The position numbers were made by a program, and so were the translations under genes. A stretch of DNA of 11,743 nt, taken from the NCBI GenBank assembly GCA_900768635.1, contig CAAGDP010000156.1:1-11743 (forward strand), given 5' to 3'. This DNA is from Enterobacterales bacterium. Its GTDB lineage: Bacteria; Pseudomonadota; Gammaproteobacteria; Enterobacterales; Succinivibrionaceae. Every line of letters starts with the position of its first letter. Position 1 is the first letter of the stretch. Shown one piece after another: positions 1-5,677 of the stretch. The notes beneath the pieces were generated by a model. It made no database searches, had not been told where the DNA came from, and saw nothing but the letters and a program-made list of their open reading frames with translations.

Positions 1-93
1 CTTCCGGTGCCCACACAGATTGTCTTGTCTGTTTTTTTAATGAACTTCACGGTTTTTGCCGTGACAACGGATGCATATAATAAAACTTTCTAA
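1..93 (+). CDS. Possible C-terminal fragment of a gene entering from the left edge
   Basis: A plus-strand frame is open from base 1 to a TAA at 91-93 (30 codons). Its codons are richer in G/C at the third position (CCG, GTG, CCC, GTC, ACG, GCC) than those of the genes to the right. The translation is hydrophobic, with LSVFLMNFTVFAV in the middle, as in the last membrane helix of a protein. An open frame this short can occur by chance, and another frame is also open to base 77. I recognise no family. If real, the gene converges on the minus-strand gene ending at 160. Confidence 0.2.
   Translation, partial: LPVPTQIVLSVFLMNFTVFAVTTDAYNKTF
47..64. repeat. Short perfect inverted repeat near the left edge
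   Basis: TCACGG (47-52) and CCGTGA (59-64) are exact complements around a 6-base loop. No T-run follows on either strand, so it is not a standard terminator. It lies inside the possible gene fragment ending at 93. Confidence 0.35.
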
Positions 94-113
94 ATTTATT
101 ACAAGCTACTTTT

Positions 114-149
114 AAAAAAATTTTTATTGTTTGAATAGTTATTATTCAA
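114..149 (-). terminator. Weak terminator-like hairpin after the rfbA operon
   Basis: TTGAATA (131-137) pairs with TATTCAA (143-149) around a 5-base loop, 11 bases past the stop codon at 160. On the minus strand it is followed, after a short A-rich gap, by seven T (complement of A at 114-120). The stem is very AT-rich and the T-run is displaced, so termination here is plausible but not strong. Confidence 0.4.
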
Positions 150-159
150 AAATACCTAT

Positions 160-753
160 CTATCCCCTTTTATCATCACTTTCAATAACACTACTTATCT
201 TATTCAAATCTAGTTCTATCTCTTTCCTATCTAAATTTTTCAATGATGACTTTTCACTCACAGCAACACTAAAACCTTTAAGAAACTTCTTTTCTATCTT
301 TCGTTGCTGCTTTTCCTTGGATACTTTTAATTCTTCTTCATTTTTGTAAAAACCAAACAATCTCCAGAATAATCTCCACAGTAACTTCAGTAATTTCAAA
401 ACAAAACCTATTATGACCATAGCCATAATCATCACTATTCCTGTATATAGACGCAGATCATCCTCACTCAAGCTTTCTATATACTGATTTATTTTCAGTG
501 ACGCCACAAAAACTTCAATATCCTTCAGGAAAAGGATTCTTGTAATTACAATAGCATTTCCAATGAGTGTATAGATTATTCCCAGTTTCGTAAGCCTTGG
601 AATAAAAACCAGAATCAAACCACAAGCAAAAAGAAAGATTCCAGCTTCTGCAATACCATCCTGGCAAAAATATTCTGATGTCACTGCATTTGCCATATTG
701 GAAAAACTCAAACTGAAAACAAATGCGAGCGATATCATCTTAGGCATAGACAT
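160..753 (-). CDS. Unrecognised inner-membrane protein, 197 aa, in operon with rfbA
   Basis: I do not recognise the family. Residues 1-23 look like a cleavable signal peptide (hydrophobic 7-17, then MANA|V), though this could also be a first membrane anchor. Hydrophobic helices follow at about 34-51, 57-76 and 103-122. An aromatic-basic patch, LLWRLFWRLFGFY (124-136), sits at the membrane edge. The last 60 residues are soluble and strongly charged (many K and E), without a clear motif. The ATG at 753 is preceded by AGAGG at 761-765 with 7-base spacing, which supports this start. Only 13 bases separate it from the rfbA stop codon, so the two are probably co-transcribed. That suggests, without proving, a role connected to surface polysaccharide. 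No catalytic residues are visible. Confidence 0.7.
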   Translation of the reverse strand: MSMPKMISLAFVFSLSFSNMANAVTSEYFCQDGIAEAGIFLFACGLILVFIPRLTKLGIIYTLIGNAIVITRILFLKDIEVFVASLKINQYIESLSEDDLRLYTGIVMIMAMVIIGFVLKLLKLLWRLFWRLFGFYKNEEELKVSKEKQQRKIEKKFLKGFSVAVSEKSSLKNLDRKEIELDLNKISSVIESDDKRG

Positions 754-766
754 ATTTCGACCTCTG

Positions 767-1657
767 CTAAACTCCGCTTAAATTGATGATAGGCTTGCTT
801 ACTACTCTTTTTACATATTCATAATAGCCATTCATTTTCTTACCACTGATATTCTTTAAAATTTCTTCAGCTGTCAAGAAACCATACTTATATGCAACTT
901 CTTCGAGACAGGCGATCTTCACACCGGTATTAAGTTCCATAGACTGCACAAAATTACTGGCTCTGAGAAGCGAATCAAATGTACCGGTATCCAGCCAGGC
1001 AAAACCTCTGCCCAGAATTTCAACATTAAGCTTACCTTCTTCTAGGTAAATTCTGTTCAAATCGGTAATTTCCAATTCACCCCTTGCAGAAGGCTTTATC
1101 TCCTTGGCATAATCACACACTTTATTATCATAAAAGTACAAACCGGTTACTGCATAATCAGATTTTGGATATTCAGGCTTTTCTTCCAGAGAAAGCACTT
1201 TGCCGTTTCTGTCAAACTCCACCACGCCAAATCTCTTTGGATCCTGCACCATATATCCGAATATCGTAGCACCATCATTATGATCCTTTGCTTTTTTCAG
1301 AAGATGAATAAAGTGCATTCCATGGAAAATATTATCACCAAGAATTAAACTGCACTTATCATTACCTATAAAATCCCGGGCAATAAGAAAAGCATCAACA
1401 ATACCTCTAGGTTCCTGTTGAATACCATATGTTATATTCAATCCAAATTCTGAACCGTCTCCCAAAACTTCAATAAAATTCTTCTTATCACGTTCAGTGG
1501 TTATAACCATTATGTCCCTTATTTTGGCTAACATTAACGTACATAATGGATAATAGATCATAGGTTTGTCGTAAATTGGCAACAGTATTTTTGAAATTGG
1601 AGCTGAAGCCGGATACAGTCTGGTACCAGATCCAGCTGCTAAGATAATACCCTTCAT
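767..1657 (-). CDS. rfbA: Glucose-1-phosphate thymidylyltransferase (RmlA/RfbA)
   Basis: Joins dTTP and glucose-1-phosphate to give dTDP-glucose plus pyrophosphate, the first step of dTDP-rhamnose and related deoxysugar synthesis, in the cytoplasm. The 296-residue length is normal for the family. Visible motifs: nucleotide-binding LAAGSGTRLYP (6-16), KILLPIYDKPMIYYPL (23-38), metal-ligand Asp108 in LILGDNIFHG, EEKP (158-161), ARGELEITDL (191-200) and WLDTGTFDSLL (221-231). The substrate loop reads QQEPRGIVDAF (80-90) where enterobacterial RmlA has a PSPDGLAQAF-like sequence. The start is supported by AGGA at 1663-1666, 5 bases before the ATG. No rmlB, rmlC or rmlD lies in the window; they may be left of it or elsewhere. 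The gene runs into the downstream membrane-protein gene. Confidence 0.92.
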   Translation of the reverse strand: MKGIILAAGSGTRLYPASAPISKILLPIYDKPMIYYPLCTLMLAKIRDIMVITTERDKKNFIEVLGDGSEFGLNITYGIQQEPRGIVDAFLIARDFIGNDKCSLILGDNIFHGMHFIHLLKKAKDHNDGATIFGYMVQDPKRFGVVEFDRNGKVLSLEEKPEYPKSDYAVTGLYFYDNKVCDYAKEIKPSARGELEITDLNRIYLEEGKLNVEILGRGFAWLDTGTFDSLLRASNFVQSMELNTGVKIACLEEVAYKYGFLTAEEILKNISGKKMNGYYEYVKRVVSKPIINLSGV

Positions 1658-2023
1658 AAAAATCCTTTTTTTTTTATGACTTGATCATATAAATTTTAAC
1701 TGACAAAGCGTTATCCGATAAGAATAAGACTCTGACTATTTTTAAAGGTACAAATACCTACCTTCTTCATAAACAAATTAACTCTGGCCCCTTCTTCTGA
1801 TAATACCGAAGATCAGAGTAATCCTTACAAACCGCGTTCTGACTTTTCCTATTTGCAAAATAATTGTCTTTCTGATTACGATCTGATTGTATTTAACCTG
1901 AAGACGGTTACTTTCGATAAAATAATAAACAGACACTCCAGAACCAGATTTAGATAAGCAGGTCTCATATGAATATTACATTCCTCATCTTTACAGAGGT
2001 TGCTGAATTATACAACTGCATTC

Positions 2024-2050
2024 TTGACATTAAGTAATTTCTTGCATAAT
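2024..2050 (+). promoter_or_regulatory. Probable sigma70 promoter for lgt
   Basis: TTGACA (2024-2029) is a perfect -35 box. CATAAT (2045-2050) matches the -10 consensus at five of six positions. The spacing is 15 bases, shorter than the ideal 17. Transcription from here would give lgt a leader of about 220 bases. Confidence 0.5.
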
Positions 2051-2144
2051 GTATCAGCACAATTCATCTCAGCGCGGCCACTTAAGGTTGATGCTAATAC
2101 TTTACAGGAGCAAAGACTGCTTTTCAATAAGCATTTGTTACCGA

Positions 2145-2162
2145 GGTAAAAGGAGTTTTACC
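2145..2162 (+). promoter_or_regulatory. Hairpin in the lgt leader
   Basis: GGTAAAA (2145-2151) pairs perfectly with TTTTACC (2156-2162) around the 4-base loop GGAG. The preceding TTACC (2139-2143) could compete for the left arm. It lies in the middle of the predicted lgt leader. No T-run follows, so it is not a terminator. Confidence 0.35.
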
Positions 2163-2276
2163 CAGTACACAGAATCATTATTATCCGACTTAAATATCTT
2201 TTTGAGTCTATTTATGTCTGACTATGCTTATAACTGCTAAACTTTTCTCTTTGCCAGGAAACAAAAAAAGGTAAAT

Positions 2277-3095
2277 ATGATTTTTCATTGGAACCCTGAT
2301 CCGATAGCTATATATATTGGAACTGTCAATTTTAAAATTTACTGGTACGGTATTTTTTTTGCGTTAGGTTTCTTTATCGGTTACCTTATAGCCAGGACTA
2401 TGTGCCGAAAAAAGGGTTATCCTCTTGATAAGCTTGATATTCTCCTGTTCTTTGTATTTATAGGAACTATTATCGGAGCCCGACTTGCCCATGTTATTTT
2501 CTATCAGCCTAACTATTACCTGAATCATCCTTCTGAAATACTTTGTTTATGGAAGGGAGGCTTGGCAAGTCATGGCGGAACTATCGGTGCCTTTATCGGT
2601 TTTCTAATATTCTGTATAAGAAACAGGGAATTTAACCCGTTGTGGTTACTTGATCACCTGTCCATAGCTGTTGCTCTAGTTGCTACATTGATAAGAATTG
2701 GAAACTTTATCAACTCTGAAATAACCGGAACTCCTACAGATGGATCTTTTGGAATAGTTTTTGAAAAGATCAGTAATTTACCTCTTCATCCAGTACAGCT
2801 TTATGAAGCAGGCTGTTATTTATTTATCATGATTATCCTGACTGTAATTTACAAATTACACAAAGATCATCATCCCGGTCTGATGTTCGGTTTGTTTTTA
2901 ACCTGGGTATTTTCCTCTAGAATGGTTTTGGAAATATTCAAATCATCTCAGGCTGAATACGAAATACAGATGAATAACTGGATAAGTCAGTATGTTAATC
3001 TTCCTTTTATGGTTTCAGTGGGAATGCTTCTAAGTATTCCTTTCATCATTATAGGAATAGGTTTTATTATTTATGGTGTTAAACATCGCTATTAA
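2277..3095 (+). CDS. lgt: Prolipoprotein diacylglyceryl transferase (Lgt)
   Basis: Integral inner-membrane enzyme that moves a diacylglyceryl group from phosphatidylglycerol to the lipobox cysteine of prolipoproteins, the first step of lipoprotein maturation. The protein is 272 residues (E. coli 291) with about seven hydrophobic segments. Diagnostic sequences: the HGG motif in GGLASHGGTIG (94-104) with His99, the Lgt signature RIGNFINSE (140-148) with Arg140, HPVQLYEA (171-178) and the late Arg215 in SSRMVLE. AAAGG at 2267-2271 lies 5 bases before the ATG and supports the start. Several stretches (WKGGLASHGG, NSEITGTPTD, LLSIPFIIIGIG) resemble the Bacteroidota form of Lgt more than the E. coli form, in which the motif reads MSFHGG. 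It appears to stand alone: thyA, its usual partner in enterobacteria, is absent. Confidence 0.95.
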   Translation: MIFHWNPDPIAIYIGTVNFKIYWYGIFFALGFFIGYLIARTMCRKKGYPLDKLDILLFFVFIGTIIGARLAHVIFYQPNYYLNHPSEILCLWKGGLASHGGTIGAFIGFLIFCIRNREFNPLWLLDHLSIAVALVATLIRIGNFINSEITGTPTDGSFGIVFEKISNLPLHPVQLYEAGCYLFIMIILTVIYKLHKDHHPGLMFGLFLTWVFSSRMVLEIFKSSQAEYEIQMNNWISQYVNLPFMVSVGMLLSIPFIIIGIGFIIYGVKHRY

Positions 3096-3142
3096 CCTAA
3101 TTGTATAAAAATACCTTAGAACTTTATCCGGTTCTCCTGATT

Positions 3143-3180
3143 ATCCCGTGGGATCCCTGTTTGGATTACTACGGGATTTT
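3143..3180 (+). terminator. Possible terminator downstream of lgt
   Basis: ATCCCGT (3143-3149) and ACGGGAT (3171-3177) are exact complements, but the loop is 21 bases and only a short T-rich tail (TTTACTATT) follows. The loop contains the palindrome GGGATCCC. The position, 48 bases after the lgt stop codon, fits a terminator of moderate strength. Confidence 0.45.
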
Positions 3181-3342
3181 ACTATTCATCCTTTAATTTT
3201 ATTCCATATATTTCTTTCAGGCAGATAACAGCGACTAACTCAAAATATAAAATAAGCATCCATCATCTCTTATCCATAATTCGCTTACTTTTATATCAGT
3301 TGCTGCCATAATCAAGTTCTACCCTTTCCACACCGCGAGATT

Positions 3343-3369
3343 TTGACTAATGTAATTTACACATATAAT
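3343..3369 (+). promoter_or_regulatory. Candidate distal promoter of the 184-aa gene
   Basis: TTGACT (3343-3348, five of six) and TATAAT (3364-3369, perfect) are separated by 15 bases. It lies about 160 bases upstream of the start codon and would act in tandem with the proximal TATAAT at 3453. Confidence 0.45.
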
Positions 3370-3452
3370 CGTTTAGATTTTTTTTGTCATTTAAACTTTG
3401 ATTAGGCTCATAAACTTAACCAAAAGTTAATAAAAATAGACTGGTTGTGTCT

Positions 3453-3458
3453 TATAAT
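3453..3458 (+). promoter_or_regulatory. Proximal -10 box of the 184-aa gene
   Basis: A perfect TATAAT lies 71 bases before the start codon. No good -35 hexamer sits at the right distance; the upstream region is A-rich, with TTAAC/GTTAA arms at 3416-3430. Transcription from it would begin near 3465, inside the dyad at 3459-3481. Confidence 0.5.
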
Positions 3459-3481
3459 TCACTTTAATGTTCCTAAAGTGA
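3459..3481 (+). promoter_or_regulatory. Perfect dyad over the predicted transcription start
   Basis: TCACTTTA (3459-3466) and TAAAGTGA (3474-3481) are exact complements around a 7-base loop, directly after the TATAAT at 3453-3458. It could be a repressor operator or, if transcription starts within its left arm or upstream, part of a 5' hairpin that stabilises the mRNA. Confidence 0.5.
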
Positions 3482-3529
3482 TAGGTCAAAAATATCAGCA
3501 ATAGAATTAAAATGAAGGGAGTTTTTACC

Positions 3530-4084
3530 ATGTCCGAAAGAATTCTTGTAATCGATAAAGGTGCAACGCAACAGTTATCAGCAGATGTAATGAGTCATTT
3601 TCAACAGGTTAAAATGATTGTTGGATCTGATCAAAGCAGCATGCCATTGGAAGTTGTTTCCCAATTGCTGTTCCTGCAATCTCAGTTGCAGATGAAGATT
3701 GATTTTATTCAGATGCAGAGCAATTCTAATGAAGATTATTATAGGTTATTATCTTTCCAATTAGGTCTGTTCATGGCCAATCCGGAAAATGAAATAGCTT
3801 TCCTGTCTGAAGACAATGGAATTGATGCTGTTATCGATTTCGCAAAAAATGCCGGATTCAAGATTCAACGTATGGCCGGATCTGGTGCTCAGGTTGCACA
3901 GCCTAGAGTTGCTGCTCAACCAACTCGTCGTGAGCCTGAACCAGCTCCTGCTCCTCAGCCAGAACCAGCTCCTCAGCCTGCTCCTCAACCTGCACCACAA
4001 CCTGCAAAGAAGGATGCAAATACCAACAAGAGACTTATCTCCACTTTGATTGGAGGCTCTTCCGGTTTGATGGGTGGCAGATAA
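3530..4084 (+). CDS. Unrecognised 184-aa protein with Pro-Ala-Gln-rich linker and Gly-rich tail
   Basis: I do not recognise a family. An in-frame ATG at 3512 exists, but AAGGGAG (3515-3521) lies 8 bases before the ATG at 3530, which is therefore the preferred start. Residues 1-115 form a compact, probably helical domain without signal peptide or membrane helix; 43-67 is a Gln-rich helix-like stretch. Residues 77-112 (QLGLFMANPENEIAFL, then VIDFAKNAGFKI) loosely resemble Nif11-type leader domains. Residues 131-160 are a low-complexity linker of Pro, Ala, Gln and Glu. The tail is basic (KR at 167-168), then hydrophobic and Gly-rich, LISTLIGGSSGLMGGR (169-184). The gene stands alone between its own promoters and a strong terminator, which suggests an independently and perhaps abundantly expressed cytoplasmic protein. 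The alternatives, scaffold or membrane-edge protein, cannot be separated from sequence. Confidence 0.8.
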   Translation: MSERILVIDKGATQQLSADVMSHFQQVKMIVGSDQSSMPLEVVSQLLFLQSQLQMKIDFIQMQSNSNEDYYRLLSFQLGLFMANPENEIAFLSEDNGIDAVIDFAKNAGFKIQRMAGSGAQVAQPRVAAQPTRREPEPAPAPQPEPAPQPAPQPAPQPAKKDANTNKRLISTLIGGSSGLMGGR

Positions 4085-4118
4085 AATCTTATTTAATTTA
4101 CCTTTTGTTATGTAACCT

Positions 4119-4147
4119 GCTCTGGGATCTGTCTCAGAGCTTTTTTT
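4119..4147 (+). terminator. Strong intrinsic terminator of the 184-aa gene
   Basis: GCTCTGGGA (4119-4127) pairs with TCTCAGAGC (4132-4140), nine pairs including one G-T, around the loop TCTG. Seven T (4141-4147) follow at once. It lies 34 bases past the stop codon and is a textbook Rho-independent terminator. Confidence 0.93.
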
Positions 4148-4930
4148 AACCTGTTATCAGTGTAGTTTAACTTTTACTTGTCAGCAATCTCCATCCTCCA
4201 ATAACTGTCCACATCCCTTTTCACCGTTGCAGTTTCTTCCTAACTTTACCGGCCTGTAACCGGATTTAAATTTTTGAGTCTAGTTGCCTATACAACCTGA
4301 CTAAAAGAATTTCTGACCATATATTGCCCTTACGGGACTAAGATGGTTTGAAATTTTATCTGGAAATGCCGGATAACCATGGTCATGCAAAATAACTGAA
4401 AATCTTGGTAAATGCATCCGGATGAAAATTAAACAAAATTTAGGCTCTATATTTAACCTGAAAAATGAATATGGATTTTATTATCAACCATGTTATTATG
4501 CCTAGCTATATCATCTGATACATCTAAGATATTGTTTTACATCGTCGGCTGACACAAGGTTTCAGGCTTATCTCAGGACGATTTCATTACCCTGATATCC
4601 CAAGACAGGTCAGACGCATCAAAGGTAAATAGTAAGAAATATTGCTGTGTAATTCTGCTATGTCCTGCTTATTGGCAATTACTCTTTTCCTTTTAAAATA
4701 ATAATTGATACGAGTCTTAGACAACCATATTGAACAGATGAAACAGAAACTGCCGGAACTGTGTTGTAAGTAATTCCCTTCAAGGTGGTATTGTCTTATC
4801 TTACAGAACCGGTAAATACAGATCACAGGAACAACAACAGTCATATAACTGCTTAATTCCAAATCTGTTCATTCAGATGACAGAGAATTGACTATTGCTA
4901 TAATAATCTGGACTTACATTCAAAATCGCG
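4148..4930. other. 783-base region without a convincing gene
   Basis: All frames are broken. The longest, a 91-codon minus-strand frame at 4587-4862, needs a TTG start, lacks a ribosome binding site and has an odd Cys/Tyr-rich composition. Visible structure is minor: a hairpin ATCTGG/CCGGAT at 4358-4374, the palindrome CATCCGGATG at 4415-4424, and the znuC promoter at 4877-4904. It may hold a decayed gene, a small RNA or simply spacer. Confidence 0.55.
4877..4904 (+). promoter_or_regulatory. Probable sigma70 promoter of the znuCBA operon
   Basis: ATGACA (4877-4882, five of six) and TATAAT (4899-4904, perfect) are spaced by 16 bases. Transcription would start near 4911, leaving a leader of only about 20 bases before znuC. 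No full Zur palindrome is visible; a weak dyad, GAAATG...GCTTTC (4934-4951), overlaps the start of znuC. Confidence 0.6.
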
Positions 4931-5662
4931 ATGAAATGTAATATGCTTTCTATCCACAATCTTACTGCCGGGTACAACAGACACCCCATAATCCACCACA
5001 TAAATGCCACCTTTGAAAAAGGGGATCTTGTGGCAATTGTAGGACCAAACGGCGGCGGAAAATCTACCTTACTAAGAGTAATAGATAAACAAATTGAACC
5101 GATGGAAGGATCAATTATCAATAACTTTTCCAGCAAAGCATGCATTCCTCAAAAGCATAATATTGACTACAACTTTCCTATAAAACTCAAAACTTTTATA
5201 AGCTTTGGTCTAATCAAAAAAACCGGACTTTTTAAACCGCTTTCTTCCAGTGACAAGTCGCATATTAATGAAGCTTTACAACTTGTAGGTCTGGAAAAAT
5301 TCGCTGATGCATATCTTTCCAATCTTTCCGGAGGACAACTCCAAAGAGCATTGTTTGCCAGAATGTCTCTGCAAAATGCAGATCTGTTGCTTCTGGATGA
5401 GCCTTTTAATGCCATAGATCAAAAAACAATAACTGAATTATCACACATTCTGCAGCAATGGAATAAAGAAGGCAAAACAATCATTGCTGTTATTCACGAT
5501 ATAAGTCTGGTGAAAAATCTATTTCCCAAAACTTTTTTGCTTGCCAGAGAGATAGTCGGCTTTGGCGATACAGAAAAAATCCTTACTGAAAAGAATCTGT
5601 TTAATGCTTTCAATTCATCAAACATTCTGATTAACCCTGATGCAGAAATTTGTCACAGATAA
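4931..5662 (+). CDS. znuC: Zinc/manganese ABC transporter ATP-binding protein
   Basis: Cytoplasmic ATPase that powers metal import through the ZnuB channel. The 243-residue protein has all ABC landmarks: Walker A GPNGGGKST (38-46, the GGG form typical of the metal-uptake class), Q-loop Gln74 in CIPQKHNIDYNFPI, signature LSGGQLQR (132-139), Walker B LLLLDEPF (152-159) and H-loop His189 in VIHD. The start is uncertain. The ATG at 4931 has no Shine-Dalgarno sequence (GCG precedes it), and neither does the in-frame ATG at 4943. A leader of about 20 bases might explain weak or unusual initiation. The permease gene follows after 15 bases. The family includes zinc, manganese and iron systems; zinc is preferred here from the ligand set of the binding protein. 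Confidence 0.92.
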   Translation: MKCNMLSIHNLTAGYNRHPIIHHINATFEKGDLVAIVGPNGGGKSTLLRVIDKQIEPMEGSIINNFSSKACIPQKHNIDYNFPIKLKTFISFGLIKKTGLFKPLSSSDKSHINEALQLVGLEKFADAYLSNLSGGQLQRALFARMSLQNADLLLLDEPFNAIDQKTITELSHILQQWNKEGKTIIAVIHDISLVKNLFPKTFLLAREIVGFGDTEKILTEKNLFNAFNSSNILINPDAEICHR

Positions 5663-5677
5663 CAGAGGAATTACTAT

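Larger units (their letters stand above)
1658..2276. other. 619-base spacer between divergent rfbA and lgt
   Basis: I see no convincing gene here. A 63-codon plus-strand frame at 2049-2240 lacks a ribosome binding site and protein-like composition. The spacer holds an imperfect inverted repeat at 1781-1819 (ACTCTG with CAGAGT, inner TCTTC with GAAGA), a sigma70-like promoter at 2024-2050 and a hairpin at 2145-2162. A promoter for rfbA must lie near 1680-1760 on the minus strand, but I could not choose one with confidence. Confidence 0.6.
3096..3529. other. 434-base spacer between lgt and the 184-aa gene
   Basis: No gene is visible. It contains a terminator-like repeat after lgt (3143-3180) and two candidate promoters for the next gene (3343-3369 and 3453-3458). 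It also has a short dyad TTAAC-N5-GTTAA at 3416-3430 and a perfect 8-base-arm dyad at 3459-3481. Confidence 0.6.

Noticed and set aside
15..38. Hairpin ACAGA/TCTGT followed by seven T at the left edge, as a plus-strand terminator
   Set aside because: The stem has only five pairs with an 8-base loop, and it would lie before the stop codon of the only open plus-strand frame there.
2049..2240. 63-codon plus-strand frame before lgt
   Set aside because: No ribosome binding site, no protein-like pattern, and it overlaps the predicted promoter and leader of lgt.
3512..3529. Upstream ATG extending the 184-aa protein by six residues
   Set aside because: The extension consists of the ribosome binding site itself (AAGGGAG), which is correctly spaced for the ATG at 3530.
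4181..4283. Minus-strand frame of about 33 codons ending in a Cys-rich stretch (NCNGEKGCGQLLEDGDC)
   Set aside because: It looks protein-like but has no start codon, is closed by an upstream in-frame TAG and does not continue in other frames. It could be a gene remnant but cannot be supported.
4587..4862. 91-codon minus-strand frame in the gap before znuC
   Set aside because: It starts with TTG, lacks a ribosome binding site and has a composition rich in Cys, Tyr and Ile typical of chance frames in AT-rich DNA.
4887..4904. TTGACT followed by TATAAT as a promoter for znuC
   Set aside because: The two boxes are only 5 bases apart; the ATGACA at 4877 gives a workable 16-base spacing to the same -10.
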